A stretch of DNA of 33,955 nt from an uncultured Clostridia bacterium (GCA_934167365.1 CAKPKU010000008.1:1-33955); one strand, 5' to 3'; shown: positions 15,950 through 24,271, counted from the stretch's first letter. The notes: generated from the sequence alone by a model not told the origin. Translations and numbers: made by a program.

Positions 15950-16567
15950 TTAACAAAAACTTTTATCTTTTAATCTAGAAATTGCAAGACCATCTCCTAC
16001 ATCTAAAATTTCAGTAATCATATTAGGGTCTTCAGTAGTTTCTTTAATATATTCTCTTAAATTTCTAACAGCTGTACGTTGCTTATGTTTATTGTAATCA
16101 CTCATAACATATCCTTTATATAATATATTATCAGCTATAATTATACCATTATCTTTAATCATTCTTAAAGCTTCTTTTAAAAAGAATGGATATTTTCCTT
16201 TAGCAGCATCTATAAAAACTACATCATACTTTTCATTTAAATTTGGTAAAATATCTACTGCATCACCTTCGTACAAGTTTATTTTATTTTCTACTTCTAC
16301 TTTTTTAAAGTTTTGTTTAGCTTCCTCTATACGATTTTCATCACGTTCAATTGTATCTATTACTCCACCTTCTGCTAAGTACTTTGAAAAGCATATTGCT
16401 GAATATCCTACTGCTGCTCCAATTTCTAGAATTCTTTTTGGCTTTTTTTCAATTAAAATTTTCGCTATTACATCTAAAGTATCATCCATTATTATTGGTA
16501 TGTGATCTTCTAAAGCCTTTTCTTTTATTTTATTTAGCTCTATTTCATTCATTTTATCATCTTCCAT
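15950..16567 (-). CDS. trmR: O-methyltransferase TrmR-like (tRNA 5-hydroxyuridine methyltransferase)
   Basis: Class I SAM-dependent O-methyltransferase of the YrrM/TrmR type, which in B. subtilis makes 5-methoxyuridine at tRNA position 34. The SAM site reads LEIGAAVGYSAIC (about residues 46-58); the acidic residue after strand 2 is in TIERDENR, and VFIDAAKGKYPFF is the metal/substrate segment of this family. The last gene of the typA operon, starting 3 bp after the preceding stop. A second in-frame ATG at codon 6 has a better SD (GGAAG), so the true start may be 16552. The tRNA substrate is inferred from family and context. Confidence 0.85.
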   Translation of the reverse strand: MEDDKMNEIELNKIKEKALEDHIPIIMDDTLDVIAKILIEKKPKRILEIGAAVGYSAICFSKYLAEGGVIDTIERDENRIEEAKQNFKKVEVENKINLYEGDAVDILPNLNEKYDVVFIDAAKGKYPFFLKEALRMIKDNGIIIADNILYKGYVMSDYNKHKQRTAVRNLREYIKETTEDPNMITEILDVGDGLAISRLKDKSFC

Positions 16568-16570
16568 TAT

Positions 16571-16888
16571 TTATCTTTCAAGCTCTTCTTCTTGCTCTTC
16601 TATTTTTTTTATCAACATTTTCATTGTAGCTTCTGTTATAGAATCTACATTTATTTTTAATTTTTTGGCATATATTCTTGATTTTATTAGAACTCGACTT
16701 ATATTTTCGCCATTTTTCAAACATTCAGTTGCATATTTTAGTACAATGTTTCTTTTCTTTATTTTATCAATTCTTTCATCTTCTTTGGTAATCATATCAG
16801 AAATATAACATTGCATTCCTGCTATTTTCCTATTTCCTCCGTTTACTTTTGCATAATCTACTGCATTATTTTTTCTAACATTATGCAT
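16571..16888 (-). CDS. Conserved-looking small protein of unknown function (105 aa)
   Basis: Not recognised. It is basic and helical, with a K-rich middle (IDKIKKRNIVLKYATECLKN) and an acidic coiled-coil end (KIEEQEEELER). There is no signal peptide or membrane segment. The gene starts 3 bp after the typA stop and ends 3 bp before the trmR start, with its SD (AGAAGGGGG) inside typA, so the three are almost certainly translated from one message with coupling. A role linked to ribosomes or tRNA is suggested only by that context. Confidence 0.7.
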   Translation of the reverse strand: MHNVRKNNAVDYAKVNGGNRKIAGMQCYISDMITKEDERIDKIKKRNIVLKYATECLKNGENISRVLIKSRIYAKKLKINVDSITEATMKMLIKKIEEQEEELER

Positions 16889-16891
16889 TGA

Positions 16892-18709
16892 TTATTTCCC
16901 CCTTCTAGCTTCTCTTTCACGAGTTTTACTATCTAATATTTTCTTTCTTAATCTAATATTCTTTGGAGTAACTTCAACTAGTTCATCTTCTGCTATAAAT
17001 TCAATAGCTTTTTCTAATGACATTTGAAGTGGTGGTACTAAACGAAGTGCATCATCTGATCCTGAAGCTCTTGTATTTGTTAAATGTTTTTCTTTACATA
17101 CATTTATTGCAATATCTTCATTTCTTGAATTTATACCAACAATCATTCCTTCATAAACTTCTACACCAGCACCAATTAATAGCTCTCCTCTTTCTTGTGC
17201 ATTATATAACCCATATGTTACAGATGTTCCTGGTTCAAAAGCTACTAATACACCTCTTGTTCTTGATGATATTTCTCCTTTATATGGCTCATATCTATCA
17301 AATACACTATTCATTGTTCCTTCACCTTTAGTATCTGTTAAGAATTCAGTTCTATAACCTATAATACCTCTTGCAGGTACATCAAACTCAATTTTAGTAT
17401 GACCTGCTTCTGCTGGTTCCATATTAACCATTTCAGCTTTACGTCTTCCTAATTTTTCAATGACTGTACCTATTGAATCATCTGGTACATTGCAAACTAA
17501 TTTTTCAATTGGTTCACATTTTACACCATCTATTTCTTTAAAAATAACTTTTGGTCTAGATACTAATAATTCAAAACCTTCTCTTCTCATTGTTTCTATT
17601 AATACTGATAAGTGAAGCTCTCCACGTCCACATACTTCAAAACTATCTGCTGAATCTGTTTCTTTAACACGTAAACTTACATTTCTTTCTAGCTCTTTGA
17701 ACAATCTATCTCTTATATGTCTTGATGTTATAAATTGACCTTCTTTTCCTGCTAATGGTCCATTGTTTACACTAAATGTCATTGATACTGTTGGTTCATC
17801 TATATCAATAAAAGGAATTTTTTCTGGGTGATCTAAATCACATATTGTATCACCAATATTAATATCAGCAATTCCTGATAATGCTATTATATCACCTGCT
17901 TTAACTTCTTCAACTTCTACTTTCTTTAATCCCATATATGTAAATAATTTAGCTATTTTTCCTTGAACAACTTTATCTCCTGCTTTACATATAGAAATTG
18001 GCATACCATTTTTTATTGTTCCTCTTTCTATTCTTCCAACTGCAATTCTTCCTAAATAATCATCATAATCAATGTTTGTAACTAACATTTGAGCTGTTCC
18101 ATCCATATCACATTTTGGTGGCTCTATTGTATTTATTATAGTGTCAAAAATGCAATGAACATTATCAGATTCATCTTCTAAATGTAATTTTGCAATTCCA
18201 TTTTTAGCTGATGCATATATTACTGGGAAATCTAATTGTTCATCAGATGCATTTAATTCAATAAATAGCTCTAAAACTTGATCAACAACTTTTAATGGAT
18301 TTGCTCCTGGTCTATCAATTTTATTTATTACTACTATTGGTTTTAAATTTAATGCTAATGATTTTTTAAGAACTTCACGAGTTTGAGGCATTGGACCTTC
18401 AAAAGCATCTACTAATAGTAAAACACCATCAACTGTTTTTAAAACACGTTCAACTTCTCCTCCAAAATCAGCATGTCCTGGTGTGTCTACTATATTTATT
18501 TTTACATCATTATACATTACAGATGTATTTTTTGAAAGAATTGTTATACCTCTTTCTTTTTCTAGATCGTTTGAATCCATTACTCTTTCAGCAACTTGTT
18601 CATTTGATCTAAATATATGACTTTGTCTTAATAAAGCATCTACTAGTGTTGTTTTTCCGTGATCAACGTGAGCTATAATAGCTATGTTTCTTATATTCTT
18701 ATTATTCAT
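16892..18709 (-). CDS. typA: Translational GTPase TypA/BipA
   Basis: Ribosome-binding GTPase of the EF-G/LepA superfamily, involved in ribosome assembly and stress adaptation. G1 is AHVDHGKTT (13-21), followed by RGITI (switch I), DTPGH (G3) and NKID (G4). Domain 2, the EF-G-like alpha/beta domains and the BipA-specific C-terminus (RTEFLTDTKGEGTMN, YGLYNAQERGELLIG) are all present. Length 605 aa is standard. SD GAAGGAG lies 7 bp from the ATG. It follows the S1-domain gene by 71 bp, with a REP-like hairpin between. Confidence 0.96.
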   Translation of the reverse strand: MNNKNIRNIAIIAHVDHGKTTLVDALLRQSHIFRSNEQVAERVMDSNDLEKERGITILSKNTSVMYNDVKINIVDTPGHADFGGEVERVLKTVDGVLLLVDAFEGPMPQTREVLKKSLALNLKPIVVINKIDRPGANPLKVVDQVLELFIELNASDEQLDFPVIYASAKNGIAKLHLEDESDNVHCIFDTIINTIEPPKCDMDGTAQMLVTNIDYDDYLGRIAVGRIERGTIKNGMPISICKAGDKVVQGKIAKLFTYMGLKKVEVEEVKAGDIIALSGIADINIGDTICDLDHPEKIPFIDIDEPTVSMTFSVNNGPLAGKEGQFITSRHIRDRLFKELERNVSLRVKETDSADSFEVCGRGELHLSVLIETMRREGFELLVSRPKVIFKEIDGVKCEPIEKLVCNVPDDSIGTVIEKLGRRKAEMVNMEPAEAGHTKIEFDVPARGIIGYRTEFLTDTKGEGTMNSVFDRYEPYKGEISSRTRGVLVAFEPGTSVTYGLYNAQERGELLIGAGVEVYEGMIVGINSRNEDIAINVCKEKHLTNTRASGSDDALRLVPPLQMSLEKAIEFIAEDELVEVTPKNIRLRKKILDSKTREREARRGK

Positions 18710-18743
18710 TTTTATTACTCCTTCTATTTTTTACATATTTTAT

Positions 18744-18771
18744 GGGGCAGAGCATTTTAATGTCTGTCCCC
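18744..18771. repeat. REP-like hairpin between the S1-domain gene and typA
   Basis: On the minus strand GGGG, CAGA and CATT pair with AATG, TCTG and CCCC, with one bulged base on each side. No T-run follows, so it is a poor terminator. GGGGACAGACATT resembles the REP sequences that go with REP-associated tyrosine transposases in Clostridia, and its first bases match the larger element at 22722-22843. Confidence 0.5.
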
Positions 18772-18780
18772 TTATTATAA

Positions 18781-19884
18781 TTAATTCTCTTCACTTAATT
18801 CTTCGCTTGTACCTTCTAATTCTCTTATTGATAATTCTATCTTTTTATTTTCTTTATCTATATTAATTATTTTTGCATTTACCTTTTGCCCTATTTTTAA
18901 TACTTCTTCTGGTTTTGCAATTCTTTTTTCACATATTTGTGATATATGTACTAGACCTTCTACTCCTTTTTCAATTTTTACAAATGCACCAAATGGAGCA
19001 AAGTTTACTACTTTAACTGTTACTATATCTGATACTTTATATTTTTCATCTATTTTTTCCCATGGATCAGGTCCTTTTTTGTCATATATTAATTTTATCC
19101 TTTTATTTTCTTTGTCTAGCTCTTTAATTCTTACTTTTATTTCTTGTCCTACTTCTAATATATCTTTTGGCTTTTTATCTCTTTCCCATGTGATTTCAGA
19201 TATATGTAATAGACCTTGTACTATTCCATCAATATCTACAAAAGCTCCATATTCACTTAAGCTTGTTACTGTTCCAGTATATAGTTTTCCAACTTCAACA
19301 TTATTCCAAAACTCATCTGATTTTGATTTTTTTTCTTCATCTATTAATTGTTTTATTGATCCTATTACTCTATTTATTTTAGGATTATATTCAATTATTT
19401 TAAATCTAACTTCTTTTCCTTTATATGAGTGCGGATCTTCATTTCTTGGTATTCCTGATAAAGATAATGGTATAAAGATTTTTATTGTATTAAAATTAAC
19501 AATAAGACCTTTATCATTTACTTCTGAAACAATTGATTTCATTATTGATTCATTGTTTATTTTACTTTCAAGCTCTTTTTTGTCAATTTCAGCCCTTGCT
19601 TTATTATATGATAATAACACATTTCCTAATCCATCATTTAGTTTTAATACAACAGCTGTTATTCTGTCTCCTAGTTTGAATTTTTCCTCTAATTTTTCTC
19701 CTGGATTTAGTATATATTCTTCTTTTGGAATTATTCCATCTGCCTTATATCCTATATCAATAAAAATTTCGTTTTTACTGGTTATTTCAATTATGCTTCC
19801 AGTAACTGTTTGACCTACTTTAAGCTCTTTTAAAGTTTGATTTAATAGCTCTTCAAATGTAATATTTTCATTAATTTTATCCAT
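18781..19884 (-). CDS. S1 RNA-binding domain protein, ribosomal protein S1-like
   Basis: Four S1 (OB-fold) domains in 367 aa: about 15-85, 100-175, 190-262 and 275-350. The last two are the most typical (GAFVDIDGIVQGLLHISEI and GAFVKIEKGVEGLVHISQI), while the second has lost the usual 'GLL.H.S' features. The domain number and gene position (just after cmk, 36 bp) match the short RpsA/YpfD-type proteins of Clostridia, where the gene is often fused to or next to ispH; ispH is absent here. It probably binds mRNA or the 30S subunit. Whether it is a true ribosomal protein is not settled for low-GC Gram-positives. Confidence 0.85.
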   Translation of the reverse strand: MDKINENITFEELLNQTLKELKVGQTVTGSIIEITSKNEIFIDIGYKADGIIPKEEYILNPGEKLEEKFKLGDRITAVVLKLNDGLGNVLLSYNKARAEIDKKELESKINNESIMKSIVSEVNDKGLIVNFNTIKIFIPLSLSGIPRNEDPHSYKGKEVRFKIIEYNPKINRVIGSIKQLIDEEKKSKSDEFWNNVEVGKLYTGTVTSLSEYGAFVDIDGIVQGLLHISEITWERDKKPKDILEVGQEIKVRIKELDKENKRIKLIYDKKGPDPWEKIDEKYKVSDIVTVKVVNFAPFGAFVKIEKGVEGLVHISQICEKRIAKPEEVLKIGQKVNAKIINIDKENKKIELSIRELEGTSEELSEEN

Positions 19885-19920
19885 AAATTCTTACCCACCT
19901 TAACATTTTTTTATTATATA

Positions 19921-21228
19921 TTATTTGTCTTGATTTGTCAACATAACTATATTATTCATAATAGTTTCTGTAACTTTTTCTAAGGCTTCTTTATCCTTTT
20001 CTTTTCCATAATATTCAGAAAAATCCAATGGCTCTCCATATATTAATTTTACTTTTGTGAACGGTTTAAAAGATCCTTGTATTCCTAATGGAATTACTTT
20101 CGTTCCAGTTTTTAATGAAAAGAATGCTGCTCCATCTTTGGCTTTTAAATTTTTTGACATTCCTTTTCTTGTTCCTTCTGGAAATACACCTAATACTTCA
20201 CCATTTTTTAATGCTTTTAATGATCTTTTCATTGATTCTAGATCATTTTTTTCTCTATTGATTGGTATTGTATCAGATAATTTTAGTGCCCATCCTAATA
20301 CTTTTACTTTAAACATTGAATCTTTACATATAAAACGAACTTTTCTTTTGCTTGAACATACTACTGCTAATGCATCTAACATATTAACATGATTTGCGCA
20401 AATTATATATGCTCCTTCATCTGGAACATTTTTTTCATTTACAATTTTTATTCTGTATACTAATTTATAAAAAACATAGTACACAATTTTTCTTACAACA
20501 GCTAATTTAAATCTTTTGAATTTTGTGTCTGGTGTTTCTTCATAAACCTTTTTATCAGCTTTTATTTCTTTTTGCTTTTTTTTTATTAATTTTATTATTT
20601 CTTTTGTAACTTGGTTTATTGTCATATTACTTGAGTCTATCACAATTGCATCATCAGCTATTTTTAATGCTCCAAACTCTTTATTTCTATCGTTTTCATC
20701 ACGTTTTTTCATGCTTTCTAAAACTTCTTCATATGTTGATTCTATACCTTTTTCTTGATTTTGCTTAAATCTTCTTTTTGCCCTTTCTTCAACATCTGCA
20801 TCTAAATATATTTTTACATCAGCTTTAGGAAATACGACTGTTGTTATGTCTCTTCCTTCCATAATTATATTTTTATCTCTTGCAATTTTTCTTTGCAAAT
20901 CAACTAATTTTAATCTTACTTCTTTTATGCTTGATACTTGAGATACTAATTTTGTAACTTCCATACTTCTTATTTTATCTGTAACATCTTCATTATTTAA
21001 TAATACTTTTTGATTATCATTTTCAAATTTTATTTCAATATTGTCTAATGATTCCTTTATTTTATCAACTTCATTAATATTTATATTGTTATTTATTAAA
21101 TATAATGTAACACATCTATACATAGCTCCTGTATCAATTGATTCTAAATTTAATTTTTCTGCAATTATTTTTGTTATGCTACCCTTTCCACTTCCTGCAG
21201 GTCCATCTATTGCAACAACAAAAGACAT
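19921..21228 (-). CDS. cmk: Fusion of cytidylate kinase and 1-acylglycerol-3-phosphate acyltransferase (Cmk-PlsC)
   Basis: Residues 1-217 are a complete CMP/dCMP kinase: the P-loop GPAGSGKGS (8-16), then DTGAMYRC, and GRDITTVVFPKADVKIYLDA. After a lysine-rich linker (about 218-235) comes a PlsC domain with the HX4D motif NHVNMLD, the FPEGTR motif and PLGIQGS. The first half phosphorylates CMP to CDP; the second acylates lysophosphatidic acid to phosphatidic acid at the membrane. One frame without internal stops spans both, so the fusion is real. In related bacteria cmk and plsC are usually separate neighbours. CMP is released during phospholipid synthesis, so the two activities are metabolically close. 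SD AAGGAGG is strong. The gene is 12 bp after the P-loop/Asp23-like gene. Confidence 0.93.
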   Translation of the reverse strand: MSFVVAIDGPAGSGKGSITKIIAEKLNLESIDTGAMYRCVTLYLINNNININEVDKIKESLDNIEIKFENDNQKVLLNNEDVTDKIRSMEVTKLVSQVSSIKEVRLKLVDLQRKIARDKNIIMEGRDITTVVFPKADVKIYLDADVEERAKRRFKQNQEKGIESTYEEVLESMKKRDENDRNKEFGALKIADDAIVIDSSNMTINQVTKEIIKLIKKKQKEIKADKKVYEETPDTKFKRFKLAVVRKIVYYVFYKLVYRIKIVNEKNVPDEGAYIICANHVNMLDALAVVCSSKRKVRFICKDSMFKVKVLGWALKLSDTIPINREKNDLESMKRSLKALKNGEVLGVFPEGTRKGMSKNLKAKDGAAFFSLKTGTKVIPLGIQGSFKPFTKVKLIYGEPLDFSEYYGKEKDKEALEKVTETIMNNIVMLTNQDK

Positions 21229-21240
21229 TTTTATTCCTCC

Positions 21241-22071
21241 TTAATCTTCTACACTTATAGATTTAACAACAATTTCAATTTTTTGAACATTCATTGATGT
21301 TAATCGCTCTATTTCTTTTTTTATTTTTGTTTGGAACCTTTTGAAACATTCATTTATATTACATCCATATTTTACTACTGATTCCATATAAATAGACATT
21401 CCTTCTCCATATTTATCAATTCTGATTTTGTTGATTTTTACAATATCGCTTTCTTTTTTTCTTAAAGTTTGTATTATTTGTCTGAAAACTGTATCTGAAA
21501 TTGTAAAATTTCCTAAATAACTAAAAGTTGGTCTTATTATTGATTTTTCTGCAATATATGGGTTCTGACCATTTCCTTTGGATTTAAATATTTGTAAAGG
21601 ATCTAATAAAAATCCTGAAAAATCTTTTTTTATTTCAAATGTTGGTACTGGTATTACATGTTTTCCTTCTGTTACACGTATTCTTCTTGCTTTTTGCATT
21701 TCTTCTTCTGTTGCAACATCACTTATATATATTGTTTTGCTTATTTTAGGCAATCCCAAATTTTCTACTATTTTTGCAACCATTCCATCTGATGTTCCTA
21801 GTATTAAGATACCATCTGGTTTATATTTTTTTATTGCATCTGTAATTACTTTTTTTTCTTCATCACTATAAAATAAAGCATGTCTTACTGTTTCAATTTT
21901 AGTAGGTGCTTTTTTGGCTGATGTTCCTGCAACAACTTCATTGTCATTTATTAGTAACCCATCATCTATAATATATTTTATATTATTTTCGCCTGCTACC
22001 ATTTGAGCTCTATAACTTTTTCCTGTTCCTGATGGACCAACAAAAGCGTAAACTCTTATTGTTTCGAACAT
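21241..22071 (-). CDS. P-loop NTPase fused to an Asp23/Gls24-like domain
   Basis: Residues 1-160 are a small P-loop ATPase: Walker A GPSGTGKS at 12-19 and a second core strand, GILILGTSDGM, around 106-116. I cannot place it in a named family. Residues 182-276 look like an Asp23/Gls24 domain (GNFTISDTVFRQIIQTL, GEGMSIYMESVVKYGCNIN, then VQKIEIVVKSISV), a fold known from alkaline-shock and cell-envelope proteins. There is no signal peptide or membrane segment, so it is cytosolic. It opens the cmk-typA operon, with SD GGAGGAATT and an extended -10 promoter at 22101. The substrate and role are unknown; envelope or lipid homeostasis is a guess from the Asp23-like domain and the PlsC neighbour. Confidence 0.8.
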   Translation of the reverse strand: MFETIRVYAFVGPSGTGKSYRAQMVAGENNIKYIIDDGLLINDNEVVAGTSAKKAPTKIETVRHALFYSDEEKKVITDAIKKYKPDGILILGTSDGMVAKIVENLGLPKISKTIYISDVATEEEMQKARRIRVTEGKHVIPVPTFEIKKDFSGFLLDPLQIFKSKGNGQNPYIAEKSIIRPTFSYLGNFTISDTVFRQIIQTLRKKESDIVKINKIRIDKYGEGMSIYMESVVKYGCNINECFKRFQTKIKKEIERLTSMNVQKIEIVVKSISVED

Positions 22072-22100
22072 AATTTAATTCCTCCTAAACATTTGTATGT

Positions 22101-22109
22101 ATTATACCA
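22101..22109 (-). promoter_or_regulatory. Extended -10 promoter of the P-loop/cmk/typA operon
   Basis: On the minus strand TGGTATAAT is a perfect extended -10, 30 bp before the start codon. The -35 at the right distance is poor. Confidence 0.55.
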
Positions 22110-22249
22110 TTATTATTTTCAAAGAAAAAGGGGATTTTGTATTTTTACTATAAAAATTTTTAATTATTCTTATCTTTTGATAAATAATATCACAACATTA
22201 TTATTGAATAAATCCGGTGTTACATTATTTGTGCTTGAAATTTACGCAA

Positions 22250-22292
22250 TGATTTTATGTATAATATTTGGAGCAAAGCCTTTTTATATAAT
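22250..22292 (-). repeat. Repeat shared with 4580-4619 (GGCTTTGC motif), copy B
   Basis: The minus strand reads TATATAAAAAGGCTTTGC followed by a close match to copy A (AAATATTATACATAAAAT). Outside these ~43 bp the two loci do not resemble each other. Confidence 0.4.
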
Positions 22293-22331
22293 TTGACACT
22301 GCTAATTTTAAAACATTAAATAATATGCTCT

Positions 22332-22369
22332 ACCATTCATTTAATTTATAATTTCCTATTATATGAAAT
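22332..22369 (-). repeat. Terminator-associated dispersed repeat, copy 4 (short)
   Basis: After the stem at 22370-22406 the minus strand reads ATTTCATATAATAGGAAATT, matching the first 20 bases after the stem of copy 3 at all but two or three places. The more distal motifs are absent. Confidence 0.45.
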
Positions 22370-22406
22370 AAGTGTAATAGTCAATGTTTAATTAGCTATT
22401 ACACTT
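22370..22406 (-). terminator. Intrinsic terminator of the 75-codon membrane protein gene
   Basis: AAGTGTAATAG (22370-22380) pairs perfectly with CTATTACACTT (22396-22406). It is about 60 bp after the gene's stop. Confidence 0.65.
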
Positions 22407-22464
22407 TTACTTATTTATAAATAATTTCAATACATAACTTAATTTACCAATATACTGCTTTATA

Positions 22465-22692
22465 CTATCTTGAGTTTTTAAATTTATTTTCAAATTTTTT
22501 ACCAACAACTACACCTACACCAATTAAAGCAGTAGTTAATGCAACTGCTGACTTTGTATCTATTTTTAGTATACATTTTTGAGTACCACCTACTTTATAA
22601 TCTATTGTTTTTGCAATTATTGGTTTGGTTAATATTATTCCTAAAATAGTTACTAATATAACTATAAGCTTAATCTTAAAAATTCTTTTCAT
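22465..22692 (-). CDS. Small membrane protein of unknown function (75 aa)
   Basis: No family recognised. It has two hydrophobic segments: residues 6-26 (a signal-anchor-like start after MKRIFK) and 47-66 (SAVALTTALIGVGVVVG), with a basic tail (KKFENKFKNSR). The short loop between them has one cysteine. SD GGAGAAAG lies 8 bp before the ATG. It stands alone between the REP element (22722-22843) and its terminator, and any promoter must lie in or beyond that element. Confidence 0.65.
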   Translation of the reverse strand: MKRIFKIKLIVILVTILGIILTKPIIAKTIDYKVGGTQKCILKIDTKSAVALTTALIGVGVVVGKKFENKFKNSR

Positions 22693-22721
22693 TTGTCTTT
22701 CTCCTTTTTTAATGTATAAAA

Positions 22722-22843
22722 GGGGACGGTTCTAAATTCCACACTTGTGGAATTCAGGACACATTTCTAAACAATAAATGTTTTTTGCCCGAAATAATAA
22801 ATATGTCCCTTTTTCCATAGTTGTGGAAAAGAGAACCGTCCCC
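22722..22843. mobile_element. REP/MITE-like element with cloverleaf fold
   Basis: The outer arms GGGGACGGTTCT (22722-22733) and AGAACCGTCCCC (22832-22843) are perfect inverted repeats. Inside are three further hairpins: AATTCCAC with GTGGAATT (22735-22754), GGACACATTT with AAATATGTCC (22757-22808) and TTTTCCA with TGGAAAA (22811-22830). The whole can fold as a four-way junction on either strand. GGGGACGGTTC-type ends are common in Clostridia elements moved by REP-associated tyrosine transposases (IS200-like); no such gene is in the window. Its GC-rich arms contrast with the surroundings. Confidence 0.75.
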
Positions 22844-22855
22844 CCTTTTTTCCAC

Positions 22856-24082
22856 TTATACATCTTCTATTTTTTTGCTATTATTATGGTCTATTTTTTT
22901 CCATTCTGTATCTCTTTTAAACAGGCATTTTATGTTAATTAGTAGCCATGATCCCATGAATAGTGGGTATGTTATTAGCCCTTTTATCATAGGTTTTATT
23001 GGCTTTTTTTCTATATATAATACTACAAGCCCCATAAATGGTAGTACTAGTACTGTTGGTACAATATATTTTAGCATTTGAATTGCAAAATCAGTACCAG
23101 TCATTGAACCTGTTGCAAATAATACTATGTTTACTATTACTAATACTAGTGTTAATACTAACATCGGTGTTGTACCTAGTATATATAATAGTCCATCAAA
23201 ATTCATTACAGTTTTATTTTTTACAACTGCTGATGCAAGTGGTTTTGTGTATTCTCTTAAACATTGCATATGTCCAACTGTCCATCTAGATCTTTGGGTC
23301 CATGATTGTTTAAATGTTATTGGTTGTTCATCATATACAATAGCATCTTTTGCCCAACCTAATTTTTCTCCTTGTATAATTCTTTTTAATGAAAATTCAA
23401 TATCTTCTGTTAGTGTTTTTGTATCCCATCCATGTGGTTTTACTATGTCAAATTTAACCATAAATCCTGTTCCATTCATTAATGGTGATAGACCTATATT
23501 ATATCTTGCTAAGTGATAAAATCTATGCATTGTCCAGTAAAATATTGCATATCCTGCTGAAATCCATGTGTCTGATGGATTTTTTATGTCTTTATATCCT
23601 TGTACGACTTCTTCACCTTGGCATAATTTTTTATTCATGACTTTTAAAAAGTTTTTATCGACAATATTATCTGCATCAAAAATACAAAAAGCATCATAAT
23701 CAGCATCTTCTTCTATTTTTTGTTTTAAGAACCAATTTAAAGCATATCCTTTAGTTTTGTGTGCTTCATCAAATCTTTCATATACAATTGCTCCTGCATT
23801 TTTTGCAACTTCAGCAGTTTTATCTGTACAATTGTCTGCTATTACATATATGTCATATAATTCTTTTGGATAATCCAATTTTTTTAAACTTTCTACTAAA
23901 TTTCCTACAACAGCTTCTTCATTATGTGCTGGAATTATTGCCATAAATTTGTGTTGTTTATTTACTTTTAAAGGTTTATCTTTAACTTTTAAAAATGAAC
24001 ATACACTAACAAAAAATTGGTATAACCAGTATATTGTTACGATCCATATTAAAGCTTGTTGTATAATTTCTAAATATTTCAT
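22856..24082 (-). CDS. Membrane glycosyltransferase, family 2, processive type
   Basis: A GT2 enzyme of the cellulose/hyaluronan/PgaC synthase class. After one N-terminal membrane segment (about 8-30) the catalytic domain shows IPAHNEE (50-56), DAD (136-138), TED (225-227) and QRSRW (263-267), which together mark processive beta-glycosyltransferases. Three or four membrane segments follow (about 297-390). It should polymerise a polysaccharide from a nucleotide sugar and export it; the sugar cannot be deduced. It has its own promoter (24113-24141) and SD AAAGGAG. No partner gene (deacetylase, PilZ, export protein) is adjacent. The stop is only 13 bp from the REP element. Confidence 0.9.
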   Translation of the reverse strand: MKYLEIIQQALIWIVTIYWLYQFFVSVCSFLKVKDKPLKVNKQHKFMAIIPAHNEEAVVGNLVESLKKLDYPKELYDIYVIADNCTDKTAEVAKNAGAIVYERFDEAHKTKGYALNWFLKQKIEEDADYDAFCIFDADNIVDKNFLKVMNKKLCQGEEVVQGYKDIKNPSDTWISAGYAIFYWTMHRFYHLARYNIGLSPLMNGTGFMVKFDIVKPHGWDTKTLTEDIEFSLKRIIQGEKLGWAKDAIVYDEQPITFKQSWTQRSRWTVGHMQCLREYTKPLASAVVKNKTVMNFDGLLYILGTTPMLVLTLVLVIVNIVLFATGSMTGTDFAIQMLKYIVPTVLVLPFMGLVVLYIEKKPIKPMIKGLITYPLFMGSWLLINIKCLFKRDTEWKKIDHNNSKKIEDV

Positions 24083-24112
24083 TTTTTACTCCTTTATTAA
24101 TATTATATTAAT

Positions 24113-24141
24113 ATTATACTTATTTATTTCTTACTTTTCAA
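24113..24141 (-). promoter_or_regulatory. Sigma-A promoter of the glycosyltransferase gene
   Basis: TTGAAA (24136-24141), 17-bp spacer, TATAAT (24113-24118) on the minus strand, 30 bp before the ATG. Confidence 0.7.
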
Positions 24142-24220
24142 CACATTCTTATTTTTTTCGCCAAACTTTTTATTTCTGCTTTATTTTATTTATCTAAAGT
24201 ACAATTTATACCTATATAAC

Positions 24221-24256
24221 TTAAGACAATAATGTGAATATACATTATTGCCTTAA
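24221..24256 (-). terminator. Hairpin after pnp
   Basis: TTAAG and CAATAATGT (24221-24235) pair with ACATTATTG and CTTAA (24242-24256) around one mismatch. The T-tract after it on the minus strand is weak, so termination may be partial. Confidence 0.55.
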
Positions 24257-24271
24257 ATTATAGTAATTTAT

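Larger units (their letters stand above)
22072..22464. other. 393-bp gene-free region
   Basis: It holds the promoter of the cmk operon (22101-22109), copy B of the GGCTTTGC repeat (22250-22292), copy 4 of the terminator-associated repeat (22332-22369) and a terminator (22370-22406). A 67-codon plus-strand frame at 22093-22296 has no SD and is not accepted. Confidence 0.6.

Noticed and set aside
22093..22296. Plus-strand 67-codon frame in the gap before the P-loop gene
   Set aside because: No SD, Tyr/Phe/Ile-rich composition typical of chance frames in AT-rich DNA, and it overlaps the cmk-operon promoter and a repeat.
22722..22843. tRNA-like gene, from its cloverleaf fold
   Set aside because: No acceptor CCA end, T-loop or D-loop consensus; perfect GGGGACGGTTCT arms fit a REP/MITE element.
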